The notes beneath the pieces were generated by a model, which was not told the origin of the DNA, did no database searches, and was given only the letters and a program-made list of their open reading frames with translations. A stretch of DNA of 12,674 nucleotides, from the NCBI GenBank assembly GCA_947258805.1, contig CAMYJV010000059.1, forward strand, positions 3,702-16,375, in the 5' to 3' direction. Shown here in pieces: positions 1-7,407 of the stretch (the stretch's first letter is position 1; each line of letters opens with the position of its first letter). Source of the DNA: an uncultured Gammaproteobacteria bacterium (GTDB taxonomy: Bacteria; Pseudomonadota; Gammaproteobacteria; GCA-2729495). Both the position numbers and the translations under genes were made by a program.

Positions 1-33
1 AGCCAGCTGAGCAAGACTCATGAGTCCGGTGCG

Positions 34-648
34 TTGACCGAGCGCCACGACAAGCCCCCCGGCACAGCAGTTGGGGAGGCCGGCACCGTTGCCAACGGCA
101 ATGGCAACGGCGGCGATGCCGATGCCCCCCTCGTCGCCCAGGCGCAGCAGGAACTGCCTTATCGAACCACGGCCTACGAGGCGCTGATGCAGCGCCACCA
201 GGGCTTGCTCTTCGGCGTTTGCCGACGCCTGCTGAACAGCGATGCCGACGCCGAAGACGTCTGCCAGGACGTCATGTTCAAGGTCTTCGGCGCGCTGAAG
301 CGTTTCGAGGGGCGGTCGTCTTTCAAGACCTGGATGCTGCGCATTGCCACCAACACCTGCGCCAACGTGCTCGACAAACGCCGCCGTGCGCAAGAGGTCA
401 CCGCCGCCTGGTCAGCGGAAACGGCCGATCAAGCGACCAGCCACATCGCCACGGACAGTTTTGACCTGACCACACTCCTCGAGCGGCTGAGCCCCGAAGA
501 ACGGCAGATTCTGACCCTGCGCTACGTGGCCGATCTCAGCCTGCAGGAGATCGCGGAAGTCTGCCAGCTCGGGCTCAGCGCCGCCAAGATGCGCCTGTAC
601 CGGGCTACCGATCAGCTCCGTGCGCTGGCCAATTCGGACGAGGATTAG
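34..648 (+). CDS. ECF-like sigma-70 family RNA polymerase sigma factor, 5' end uncertain
   Basis: Directs RNA polymerase to a specific promoter set as a group 4 (ECF-type) sigma factor. A region 2 domain is visible at about residues 47-118, with the typical segments DAEDVCQDVMFKVF and FKTWMLRIATNTCANVLDKRRR. Region 4 lies at about 146-198 (LSPEERQILTLRYVADLSLQEIAEVCQLG, then a second helix for -35 recognition). The first 45 residues are low-complexity, rich in Gly, Asn and Ala. The start given is a TTG with no clear ribosome binding site. The frame stays open to base 1, so the true start may lie upstream of the window, or translation may begin nearer the conserved core. No anti-sigma gene follows; the next gene is a lipoprotein 125 bases downstream. 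Family call is firm, start is weak. Confidence 0.9.
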   Translation: MTERHDKPPGTAVGEAGTVANGNGNGGDADAPLVAQAQQELPYRTTAYEALMQRHQGLLFGVCRRLLNSDADAEDVCQDVMFKVFGALKRFEGRSSFKTWMLRIATNTCANVLDKRRRAQEVTAAWSAETADQATSHIATDSFDLTTLLERLSPEERQILTLRYVADLSLQEIAEVCQLGLSAAKMRLYRATDQLRALANSDED

Positions 649-665
649 CCACCCTGCCGGCGGAT

Positions 666-699
666 TTGTGACTTTCCTGACGCTGGTTGCGTCTATACT
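666..699 (+). promoter_or_regulatory. Possible promoter for the repeat lipoprotein gene
   Basis: A good -10-like hexamer TATACT lies at 694-699 in the gap between the sigma gene and the lipoprotein gene. The nearest -35-like element, TTGTGA at 666-671, is 22 bases upstream, which is too far for a standard housekeeping promoter. The real -35 may therefore be a non-consensus or alternative-sigma element. Only the -10 has any real support. Confidence 0.3.
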
Positions 700-773
700 G
701 CTGACAACCACGTGGCGAACCGGCTGGGAACAAGGGCCGACCGCCAGTTGATTCACCTTCGGGAGGAAGGCAA

Positions 774-1916
774 ATGAGAGTTCACGTACTTAGCGCATCC
801 CTGTGCGCGGCAATCGCTGCGGCGCTGTCAGGGTGTGCCACCAGTGGCAATGAGACCGTTGCAGCGACCGGCGATGCCGACCAGCAGAAGATAGTCGCCC
901 AGCAGCAAAGCCAGATCGCAAGCCTGCAAAGCGAGCTCCAGACCCGCGAGAGCGAGCTGGCCAGCGCGCGGAAGGCGGCTAGCGCGCAATCTTCGGCCGG
1001 GGCTCCCGCACTGGCGGCAGAACTCTTTCCGCCCGATGCAAAGCCCGGCCGATGCTATGCACGCGTGCTGATCCCGGCCAAGTTCAAGAACGAGCAGGAG
1101 ACCGTGCTGCTGAAGGAGCAATCGCAGCGAGTGGAAATCATCCCCGCTCGTTACGAAACCGTTGAGGAGTCTGTACTGATCAGGGAAGCGTCCACGCGCC
1201 TGGAAGTGGTGCCGGCCAAGTACGAAACCGTTGAAGAGCGGGTGCTGGTGCAGCCGGAGTCAACCGTGATCGAAGAGATTCCGGCCACCTACCGCACCGT
1301 GACGGAGCAGGTGCAGATCACACCCGCACGCACCGAGTGGAAACGAGGCGCGGCGGGCAGTTTCGCGGGCAAGGCGAATGTACTAGACAGCCGCTCGACT
1401 GACACCGGCGAGATCATGTGCCTGGTGGAGATTCCCGCGGAGTACCGCACCGTGACCAAGACCGTGGTCGATCAACCGGCGCGCACCCGCGAGGTGAAGG
1501 TGCCGGCGCAGTACAACACCGTCAAGAAGACGGTGGTGGTGAAACCCGCGACCACGCGGGAGATCGCTGTGCCAGCCGAATATGGCACTGTGAAGGTCAC
1601 CAAGCTCGTGAGCCCGGCTGCGGACCGCAAGATCGAGATCCCGGCGGAATACGGCCAGGTTACCAAGCGCGTCAAGGTCAGCGAAGACGAGCTCGAATGG
1701 CGCCAGGTGCTGTGCGACGTCAACATGACGACTGCCAACATTCGCACCTTGCAGACCTCGCTGCGGGACCAGGGCTATGAGGCCGGGCCGGTAGACGGCG
1801 TGCTTGGATCGCAGACTCTGAGCGCGGCCAACGCCTACGCCAAGGCGAAAGGACTGCCCTACGGCACCAACTACATCACGGTGCAGGCAGCTGACAAGCT
1901 TGGCCTGAGCTACTAA
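774..1916 (+). CDS. Repeat lipoprotein with C-terminal peptidoglycan-binding domain
   Basis: Predicted lipoprotein that probably links a membrane to the cell wall. Residues 1-21 form a lipoprotein signal ending in the lipobox ALSGC (Cys21). A Gln/Ser-rich likely coiled coil covers about 35-70. Eight copies of a 23-residue unit, [IV]PAxYxTVxxxVxxxPxxTxx, start at residues 100, 123, 146, 169, 220, 243, 266 and 289. A 28-residue insert follows copy four, so the array is two blocks of four. Each block ends in an EW pair at the same offset (188-189 and 308-309), and Cys94, Cys216 and Cys314 lie outside the repeat units. Residues 320-378 look like a PG_binding_1 domain (LQTSLRDQGYEAGPVDGVLG). The ATG has a strong Shine-Dalgarno, GGGAGGAAGG, at a proper distance. 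The ligand of the repeats is unknown. Confidence 0.88.
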   Translation: MRVHVLSASLCAAIAAALSGCATSGNETVAATGDADQQKIVAQQQSQIASLQSELQTRESELASARKAASAQSSAGAPALAAELFPPDAKPGRCYARVLIPAKFKNEQETVLLKEQSQRVEIIPARYETVEESVLIREASTRLEVVPAKYETVEERVLVQPESTVIEEIPATYRTVTEQVQITPARTEWKRGAAGSFAGKANVLDSRSTDTGEIMCLVEIPAEYRTVTKTVVDQPARTREVKVPAQYNTVKKTVVVKPATTREIAVPAEYGTVKVTKLVSPAADRKIEIPAEYGQVTKRVKVSEDELEWRQVLCDVNMTTANIRTLQTSLRDQGYEAGPVDGVLGSQTLSAANAYAKAKGLPYGTNYITVQAADKLGLSY

Positions 1917-1936
1917 CCCTATAAGCTATCTGCCTG

Positions 1937-1972
1937 GTGCCGCGCGCCTTCGGGCGTGCGGCATCTTTTTTA
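1937..1972 (+). terminator. Rho-independent terminator with UUCG tetraloop
   Basis: The stem GCCGCGCGCC (1939-1948) pairs with GGCGTGCGGC (1953-1962) with one G-U wobble. It is closed by the very stable C(UUCG)G loop at 1949-1952, with one or two extra pairs below, and is followed by a run of six T. It lies 20 bases after the lipoprotein stop codon. The opposite strand has no T-run, so it acts mainly on plus-strand transcripts. The minus-strand gene ends directly beside it. Confidence 0.93.
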
Positions 1973-1973
1973 T

Positions 1974-2288
1974 TCAGCGCGGGATCAACTCGATTTCGGT
2001 CTCCACCATCTGGTAGCCGATGATGGTCCGGCCCGCCCCATCCATCAGCGGCGTGCCGCGACTGAGGCAGGTGGTCGTTGGCGATTCGTTGGCCTTCATG
2101 CAGACATCGGCGTCGGCATCGATCTGCTGCCCGACGATCGACCCGTCGTTCAGGCTGACAAGCAGCAGGGCATCCCCGGGCGCAACGTCTTGCGGTGGCG
2201 CCGCGCAACCTGTTACCAGGCAAGCGACCGTAACCAGTACCCGGCGCCGCGACGGCGCCACAATTGTTGCTGCCAGTGTCTGCTGCAT
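1974..2288 (-). CDS. Small putative lipoprotein of unknown function
   Basis: A 104-residue protein that I do not recognise as a named family. Residues 1-28 read as a signal with a basic stretch (SRRR, 13-16), a short hydrophobic core and the lipobox LVTGC (Cys28). The remaining 76 residues are hydrophilic with two further cysteines in a DVCMKANESPTTTCLSRG segment that could form a disulfide, which fits a small periplasmic or outer-membrane lipoprotein. The ATG is preceded by GGAGG-type sequence (CGGAGG at 2295-2300), supporting this start. The gene is convergent with the repeat lipoprotein gene and ends next to that gene's terminator. A longer overlapping frame on the same strand (1876-2409) has no such signals. 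Confidence 0.7.
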   Translation of the reverse strand: MQQTLAATIVAPSRRRVLVTVACLVTGCAAPPQDVAPGDALLLVSLNDGSIVGQQIDADADVCMKANESPTTTCLSRGTPLMDGAGRTIIGYQMVETEIELIPR

Positions 2289-2538
2289 TGCGGGCCTCCG
2301 CCGTATAGTCAGGCCACGATACGAGTGCCTGAGCAGCAGCAGCCGTGATGGCCCTCACGAAATCGCCTCGGCTGATAGCGGGGATGGCGCCAATTCGGTC
2401 ATGGGTCACATTTTGTTAAATGCGTCAGCCGCCGCGAGCTGCGGGGCGGCCCACAACAAAACAGTCGCGGACCCCTTGATGCAATAAGCTAGCAGCCGTT
2501 AAAAGCAGGTTAATTGGGTCATCACCGGCACCATTGGC

Positions 2539-2976
2539 CTACAGGCCACTCTGCGCCCACAGCTCGCGCACCTCTGCCGGTAATGCAGCGCGGACTTGCT
2601 CGATCTCCCCGCCGGGCATTTTAACCGAGAGTCTATGGAAGACCGCGGTGACGGTGAGTTCGACCTCGTCTTCGGCGATACCGGGTGCCTCTTTTTGCAC
2701 CTGCTCCAGAAATTCCTTCTTGTGTCGGTATTTCAGCGGCTTGTTCGCCGGATGCCAGCCGTCGAAATAGAAACCTCTGACCAGCATGGGCAACTGGGCG
2801 GCCAGTTGCACCGCCTCGTTAGGCGGCACTCGGTCACGCAGCGCATGCAGCACCGCTCGGAGCGCCGTATAGCCCTTCTCCTGGTCCTCCCAGCCTAGTT
2901 CTGACGTAATTTCTTCGAGCCAGTGATAAGTCAGCTCCAGGGTCTTGTCAAAGGTAGTGACGCGCGAAGTAGTCAT
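2539..2976 (-). CDS. DUF2267 domain-containing protein
   Basis: A 145-residue cytoplasmic protein that matches the DUF2267 family along nearly its whole length. It starts with FDKTLELTYHWLEEITSELG, followed by helices typical of the family: ALRAVLHALRDRVPPNEAVQLAAQLPMLVRGFYFDGW (about 38-74) and the C-terminal AALPAEVRELW. Family members are small helical proteins, often encoded near stress genes; no reaction is known. The start is supported by AGGGAGAG about eight bases before the ATG. The gene appears to be transcribed alone. Upstream lies the decayed end of a DUF1223 gene rather than an operon partner. Confidence 0.92.
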   Translation of the reverse strand: MTTSRVTTFDKTLELTYHWLEEITSELGWEDQEKGYTALRAVLHALRDRVPPNEAVQLAAQLPMLVRGFYFDGWHPANKPLKYRHKKEFLEQVQKEAPGIAEDEVELTVTAVFHRLSVKMPGGEIEQVRAALPAEVRELWAQSGL

Positions 2977-3090
2977 GGAATTGCTCTCCCTGGTGCACGG
3001 TCCAGCGGTCTTGGCTATAAGTATTGAGTCTTCCGCATCGAGCGTTATCTGCGCAATGCGGAATCTTACGTACGCTAGTCGAAGAATCCT

Positions 3091-3407
3091 CTACCAGTTA
3101 ACGGGCTCAGGGAACCTCTCTTCAGTTTCGATGGTCCAGCCACCCACGCTTTGCAGCGGCTACAGCGACCCCGGTGCAGTGGCCCAGGCCGCCACTGCGT
3201 AGCGATCTGATGCGGCCAGTCCGGGCTGCGCCTGGAATTTGCCGATTAGCGCATCGTCACTTGATTGCAGGGCAAGCTCTTCGAGGTACAGAACAACAAA
3301 ATCGTGGCGCAACGTCTTGCCCCGGTTCTCGCCACGCTTGACGTCTGTCGACTGGTCGAAGCCCAGCCACGCGACGTGAGCAACGCAACGCCCGGCTGGA
3401 CCCGCGG
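3091..3407 (-). pseudogene. Decayed C-terminal fragment of a DUF1223 family gene
   Basis: Reading the minus strand just after the NYN gene stop gives a peptide with the DUF1223 signature: AHVAWLGFDQ, then DVKRGENRGKTLRHDFVV. It continues to AAWATAPGSL, an in-frame TAG at 3160-3162, then PLQSVGGWTIETEERFPEP and a second TAG at 3091-3093. DUF1223 proteins (secreted, thioredoxin-like fold) usually carry a GENxGxTLRHD motif and, near the end, a P-[IL]-Q-x-x-GGW motif. Both are present here, in the same frame but separated by the stop. The N-terminal portion with signal peptide and thioredoxin-like core is absent; the fragment begins where the NYN gene ends. A single base change in TAG, for example to CAG, would restore the join. 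Hence a 5'-truncated gene with a nonsense mutation. Confidence 0.72.
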
Positions 3408-3884
3408 CTAGTCGAGCAGCAGCTGCTGGTCGATCGCCACGAACTTGTCGGCCGCAGCGATCAACGCATCAGCCGTCAGTTTCGGCACGCCGTAGACTTC
3501 TGACGTAGTGTCAAACCGCTGCCGGATGCGTTCCAGCAGAATCGTGAAATCACCATCGCCCGATGCCAGCACAATGGCATCGCCTCTCTGCGCCGCCTCA
3601 TAAACATCCAGCGCAATGCCCACGTCCCAGTCTGCCTTGGTTGAACCGTCCAGGCGCTTGAGCATGGGTTTCAGGCGCACGTTAAAGCCGATGGCCCGCA
3701 AGATATTCTGAAACTGCCGCTGCTTCTCGTCACCCCGATCCGTGGCGTAGGCGAAGGCGCTCGCCACTTCACGCTGGTCGGTCACCCGGGCCCAGAACTT
3801 GTTGTAGTCGAAATTCGCCTGGTAGGCCTGGCGGCACGTGTAGTAGATGTTCTGCACGTCGACGAAGAGGCTGATTTTCTGCAT
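3408..3884 (-). CDS. NYN domain protein (PIN-like putative RNase, LabA-type)
   Basis: A 158-residue stand-alone NYN domain. The conserved acidic metal-binding positions are visible: Asp9 in LFVDVQN, Asp87 in KADWDVGIALD (with Asp93), and Asp110/Asp112 in SGDGDF. The last motif is the hallmark of the LabA/DUF88 branch of PIN-like nucleases. Such proteins are thought to cleave RNA with divalent metal in the cytoplasm; the substrate here is unknown. Length is typical for the minimal domain. The ATG has no clear Shine-Dalgarno, although the motif FVDVQN directly after it fixes the start well. The DUF4105 gene lies 98 bases upstream on the same strand, so the two may share a transcript. The gene ends abruptly against the DUF1223 remnant. 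Confidence 0.9.
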   Translation of the reverse strand: MQKISLFVDVQNIYYTCRQAYQANFDYNKFWARVTDQREVASAFAYATDRGDEKQRQFQNILRAIGFNVRLKPMLKRLDGSTKADWDVGIALDVYEAAQRGDAIVLASGDGDFTILLERIRQRFDTTSEVYGVPKLTADALIAAADKFVAIDQQLLLD

Positions 3885-3982
3885 GCTGGCTGGGTCCGGC
3901 TCGAGCCCTGATGTTCCTGGCGGGCGTTGCCGGCCACCCTACACCGCTGGCGGTGCAACTCAAGCACAGGCGATCCGGGCGA

Positions 3983-5014
3983 TTATGGCGCTGGGGGCCG
4001 GGCGGGCAGACCTTCGCGTATGGCGCCGGAGAATTCTGCGCCGTCGCCGGCCAGGCGGGCGCGCTGAGTGATGTCGCTGCGGCGTATCAGTGCCTCCAGC
4101 CCGAGCGTGGTGTTGACGGCACCCACCTCGTAGGCCAGATCCACCAGGTAGCCGTTCGCCATCAAACGCCAGTCGAGTGGGAAGGTCGACCCTACCGCTT
4201 TCGCGTGCTTCCAGATGGTGGTGGTGCAGTTTTGAGTCAACGCGTTGTACCAGTCCGGCGTCTCGGCAAGGGCATTCATCTCCCGCACATAGTCGAGCAG
4301 CAGGGTGCGATCGCCGGCTGATGCGATGGTGCGGTACAGTTCCACCCGTTCACCGCGATGGTTGGTGCGCAACGCCACCACGTCGGTCTCGTCGGCTACA
4401 ACATAGTAGACCTCGAATTGGCGGAAGAACCCACGTACCGCCGAGTAGGTCTCCCCCTTTTCCTTACGCGTCTCGATGGAAATCGCGAGGTGCTGCCCGT
4501 CTGCGAATTCCCAGCTGGCTATGGTGTGGCCGTAGAGGGTCGGGCCCCAGAACGAGATGAACAGATCCATACCGACCAGTGAATCGAGGTCATAGTTACG
4601 AGTAACCCACTCCTCGGTGAAATCGTTCTCGCCGCGATAGCGGAAGCTGCGGACATTGCGAATGGTGAGCTGCGAGCCGTTAATCGTGGCGGACGGCAAT
4701 CGCGCAACCTGCGGCTGCCAGTCCCGGTCGTTTCTGGGCGTGAGCGTGAGCCACCAGGCCAGCACGGCCGCAAACAGCACCAGGACGGTGCTGGCTGCTC
4801 GCCACCAGGGTCGCACCCAGACTGCAGCGACGGCGGCGACCGCAAGCAGGCCGCCCGCAAGCGCACCGGCCACCAGACGGGACTCAGGCCCGTCGATCCA
4901 GAGGGCAAGACCCGCCCAGAGTGCGGCGAGGAGCAGCACCATCGAAACCACCGCGCGCAGGATGCGTCGGCCGAGTGGCAGGGTGGGAATGGGCTTGCCG
5001 TGGATGTCTTGCAC
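3983..5014 (-). CDS. Membrane-anchored DUF4105 (Lnb N-terminal-like) protein
   Basis: A 343-residue protein with three predicted membrane segments (about 20-40, 46-66 and 72-91) and a DUF4105/Lnb-N domain at about 115-290. Candidate catalytic residues are His163 (YGHTIASWEF) and Cys263 (YNALTQNCTTTIW), the usual His and Cys motifs of this cysteine-peptidase-like family. In Enterococcus, the Lnb relative transfers an acyl chain within lipoproteins. Whether this protein does so is unknown, but the active-site layout permits an acyl- or peptide-transfer reaction at the outer face of the inner membrane. The start is GTG, with no clear ribosome binding site; an in-frame TAG a few codons upstream excludes a much longer form. 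The next in-frame Met is residue 25, inside the first membrane segment. Confidence 0.88.
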   Translation of the reverse strand: MQDIHGKPIPTLPLGRRILRAVVSMVLLLAALWAGLALWIDGPESRLVAGALAGGLLAVAAVAAVWVRPWWRAASTVLVLFAAVLAWWLTLTPRNDRDWQPQVARLPSATINGSQLTIRNVRSFRYRGENDFTEEWVTRNYDLDSLVGMDLFISFWGPTLYGHTIASWEFADGQHLAISIETRKEKGETYSAVRGFFRQFEVYYVVADETDVVALRTNHRGERVELYRTIASAGDRTLLLDYVREMNALAETPDWYNALTQNCTTTIWKHAKAVGSTFPLDWRLMANGYLVDLAYEVGAVNTTLGLEALIRRSDITQRARLAGDGAEFSGAIREGLPARPPAP

Positions 5015-5186
5015 GAAAGGCCGCTAATCGAAAGGCGAAGACAATAACTCTACAACTATTTGCGACCAAACCGCTTGTCACGGTTGCGGAGTCCGCTGAA
5101 TTTGCCTTGAGTTATGAGGCCGTTCGAGCGACCGGTGTATCAGTTACAGGGTGACCAACGGCATCAACGCCTGTTCGACCGCTTCA

Positions 5187-5636
5187 TCACCTCGCCCGCC
5201 CCGGCGCATTCCTCACGGCATTGCGGATAGCTCGCCCGGGGTTCGGGTCGGTCCCCACGTCTTCGTCGCGGTCATCGCGGCTGCGCCGTTGCTCACGGCG
5301 CTCCTCGTTTGCCGCGCGCGTGGCGCGATCGCGTTGCGCCCTGGTGCGGACGAAGTCGGTGTTGTTATCCCTGCGCATGACACCGGGTGCACTGGCCGGT
5401 GCGGGCTCATCCGCCGCCGGGCCGTCGGCGGCTGCGGCCGGGCGTGCGCGACGCTGTACCGGGCTCGTGGCCACGACATTGGGCTGCACTGCCACCCGCT
5501 CGCCGTTCGCCAAGGGCCGGTCACTGAATTCCGTCACACCATCTTCGTTCACGCGCTTGTAGATTTCCTGCCCGGCGGCAGGGAGGCTGATAGCCAGCAT
5601 GATCACGAAGGCCAACAAGAGTTTCTGATTATTCAT
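5187..5636 (-). CDS. DUF4124 domain secreted protein
   Basis: A 149-residue exported protein. A Sec signal peptide covers residues 1-22 (LLLAFVIMLAISLPAAG, cleavage before QEIYK). It is followed by a DUF4124 domain at about 24-60 with the family core IYKRVNEDGVTEFSDRP. The rest is low-complexity: an Ala/Pro-rich stretch (about 62-86), then a strongly charged Arg/Asp/Glu tail that is probably disordered. DUF4124 proteins are common in Gammaproteobacteria, but their role is unknown. The ATG has only a weak ribosome binding site. A possible -10 (TAAAAT on the minus strand, 5667-5672) lies about 30 bases upstream, without a clear -35. Confidence 0.85.
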   Translation of the reverse strand: MNNQKLLLAFVIMLAISLPAAGQEIYKRVNEDGVTEFSDRPLANGERVAVQPNVVATSPVQRRARPAAAADGPAADEPAPASAPGVMRRDNNTDFVRTRAQRDRATRAANEERREQRRSRDDRDEDVGTDPNPGRAIRNAVRNAPGRAR

Positions 5637-5850
5637 ATCAGTTCAACCGGGAACGGTAAGTGCCTAATTTTAGACCAGTGGCGGCTTCTGCGGTTCGTTT
5701 ACGCCGCTGATCGCTGCAGGCCGCGCCCATGAAGGCTTTGGCGATCTCCCGCCCGCATCAGGACCTGACTAAATGCCGGCCCCGGGGTTCTCGCGCCGGT
5801 TTTCGGGAACGCCCGCAACGGCTTTGCGATGGGCGCCAACCCCGGCGTTT

Positions 5851-5887
5851 GCAAATTTTGCTCCCGGCCGCCACCGCACCCTATAGT
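5851..5887 (+). promoter_or_regulatory. Promoter of the GTPase pair with overlapping palindrome
   Basis: TTGCTC (5858-5863) and TATAGT (5882-5887) are 18 bases apart and form a plausible sigma-70 promoter. The -10 ends eight bases before the ATG at 5896, so the transcript would start at or just before the start codon. No Shine-Dalgarno is visible there, which fits a leaderless or near-leaderless message. An 11-base perfect palindrome GCAAATTTTGC (5851-5861) overlaps the -35 and could be an operator. Confidence 0.45.
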
Positions 5888-5895
5888 GCCGGCCC

Positions 5896-7407
5896 ATGAA
5901 GCTGGACCGGCTCATTCGCGGGCTGCTCGCTGTCGCCATCGTGCTGGTGGTGATGGCCGCCGTTGCCATATTGCTGTTCGTCACCGAGTCGGCCCTGAAC
6001 GTGTGGGAGCGAATGTCGGCAGCGCCGGCCTGGTTCTGGGGCGGCTACTTGCTGCTGATCCTCGTCTTGTTGGGCGGCGGCTTCTGGCTGATCTGGCGGC
6101 TGCTCATCCCGCGGCGGCGCAAGCTGCGGGCTTCTACACCCAGAGCCGTCAGCGAGAAAGAGCTGCGGGCTGCGCTGGAACAGGCCGATGGCGCGGGCAT
6201 TGATGTCAGCCTCGCCCAGCGCGAGCTGGACCGCCTGGCCGAGCGACGCGCCGGCGGCGAGCTATACATCGCGCTGTTCGGCGACATCAGCACGGGCAAG
6301 TCGTCATTGATCGCAGCGCTGTTGCCCGGCGCCGACGTTGACGTTAGCCCGGTTGGCGGTTCCACCCGCACGGTAAAGCACTACCGCTGGACGGGCTTGC
6401 TGGGCGACACGGTCATCGTCAGCGACGTGCCCGGCGCGGGCCTCGCGCTGGATGAGCCAGCTCGGGACGAGGCCCGCCGCGCCCACGTGGTGACTTACGT
6501 GTGCGAAGGCGAGCTCACGCGTCGCCAGCTGGACGACCTCGAAACGCTGGCCGCCACCGGCAAACCCATGGTGGTGGCGATGAACAAGAGTGACCGCTAC
6601 GACCAGGCGGAACGCGAAGCCATCATGGGCAGAATTCGTGAACATGTGGCCACCCTGTCGCACGACGCCAAGGCGAAAGCGCCCGGGCTGACACGTGCCG
6701 ACATCCCGGTAGTGGCCGTGCGGGCCGGTGGTATGGAACAAGTGTTGAGGGTCAGCGCCGACGGCACCGAGACTACCGAGACCCGCGCCCGACCGCCGGA
6801 ACTCGAAGCCCTTGTCGAGGCAATAACCGAGGCACTGGCGAGCGACCGCGCCACGCTGGAGCAGCTGCGCGACCGCGACGTGCTGCGCCTGGCCGAACGC
6901 CGGCTGGAAAGTTCGCGCGCCGAACACCGGCGGCAACGCGCCGACGAACTGGTGCGCAGCTACACCCGCAAGGCTGTGGTCGGCGCGCTGGCCGCCGTCA
7001 GCCCGGGCACGGATATCCTGATCCAGGGTTACCTCGGCACCGCCATGGTGAAGGAACTCTGCCAGCTCTACGACGTACCGGCCCGCGACCTCGACGTGGA
7101 GCAGTTCCTGGACCTGAGCCAGAGTTATGTCGGCCGCACCGTGCCCATTGTGCTCGCGCTGACCGGCAACGCGTTCAAGGCCTTCCCCGGCGCCGGCACG
7201 CTGGCCGGGGGCGTTCTGCACGCCGGGGCCTACGGCTTCATTTTCGACGCGCTGGGCCGCAGCCTCTCGCAAACACTGGCCGCGCGCGGTGAACTGGCGC
7301 CGGCGCTGGCCGCGCAACGCTTCAGGGAAAGCATGAGTGACAACCTGGAAACGCGGGCGCGGCGCATGGTCGAGATTGCCCTCAATGCCAGCAGCGACAA
7401 TGACTGA
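5896..7407 (+). CDS. Membrane GTPase with DUF697-like C-terminal region
   Basis: A 503-residue GTP-binding membrane protein. Two hydrophobic segments at about 9-30 and 48-70 form an N-terminal membrane hairpin, followed by a basic stretch (RRRK). The G domain starts near 122: G1/P-loop GDISTGKSS at 129-137, switch-I threonines at 157-159, G3 DVPG at 177-180, where DTPG or DxxG is usual, and G4 NKSD at 230-233. A helical linker precedes a DUF697-like region at about 340-480, with Gly/Ala-rich hydrophobic helices (VGALAAVSPGTDILIQGYLG and GAGTLAGGVLHAGAYGFIFDA). Family members are Era/dynamin-like GTPases linked to membranes, with no settled cell role. The stop overlaps the start of the next gene, a paralogue, so the two are probably translationally coupled. 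A long opposite-strand frame here is only a shadow. Confidence 0.88.
   Translation: MKLDRLIRGLLAVAIVLVVMAAVAILLFVTESALNVWERMSAAPAWFWGGYLLLILVLLGGGFWLIWRLLIPRRRKLRASTPRAVSEKELRAALEQADGAGIDVSLAQRELDRLAERRAGGELYIALFGDISTGKSSLIAALLPGADVDVSPVGGSTRTVKHYRWTGLLGDTVIVSDVPGAGLALDEPARDEARRAHVVTYVCEGELTRRQLDDLETLAATGKPMVVAMNKSDRYDQAEREAIMGRIREHVATLSHDAKAKAPGLTRADIPVVAVRAGGMEQVLRVSADGTETTETRARPPELEALVEAITEALASDRATLEQLRDRDVLRLAERRLESSRAEHRRQRADELVRSYTRKAVVGALAAVSPGTDILIQGYLGTAMVKELCQLYDVPARDLDVEQFLDLSQSYVGRTVPIVLALTGNAFKAFPGAGTLAGGVLHAGAYGFIFDALGRSLSQTLAARGELAPALAAQRFRESMSDNLETRARRMVEIALNASSDND

Noticed and set aside
1876..2409. Longer minus-strand frame overlapping the small lipoprotein gene
   Set aside because: It has no signal, no ribosome binding site and overlaps the terminator and the plus-strand gene end; the 1974-2288 frame has lipobox and Shine-Dalgarno.
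2289..2538. Gap between the small lipoprotein and DUF2267 genes searched for relics
   Set aside because: Translations of the minus strand and the longest plus-strand frame showed no family motif; only a GC-rich imperfect hairpin near 2425-2450 without T-run.
7337..7399. Earlier start of the second GTPase
   Set aside because: It would lie inside the upstream coding region; the ATG at 7400 gives the usual coupled overlap and the expected domain length.
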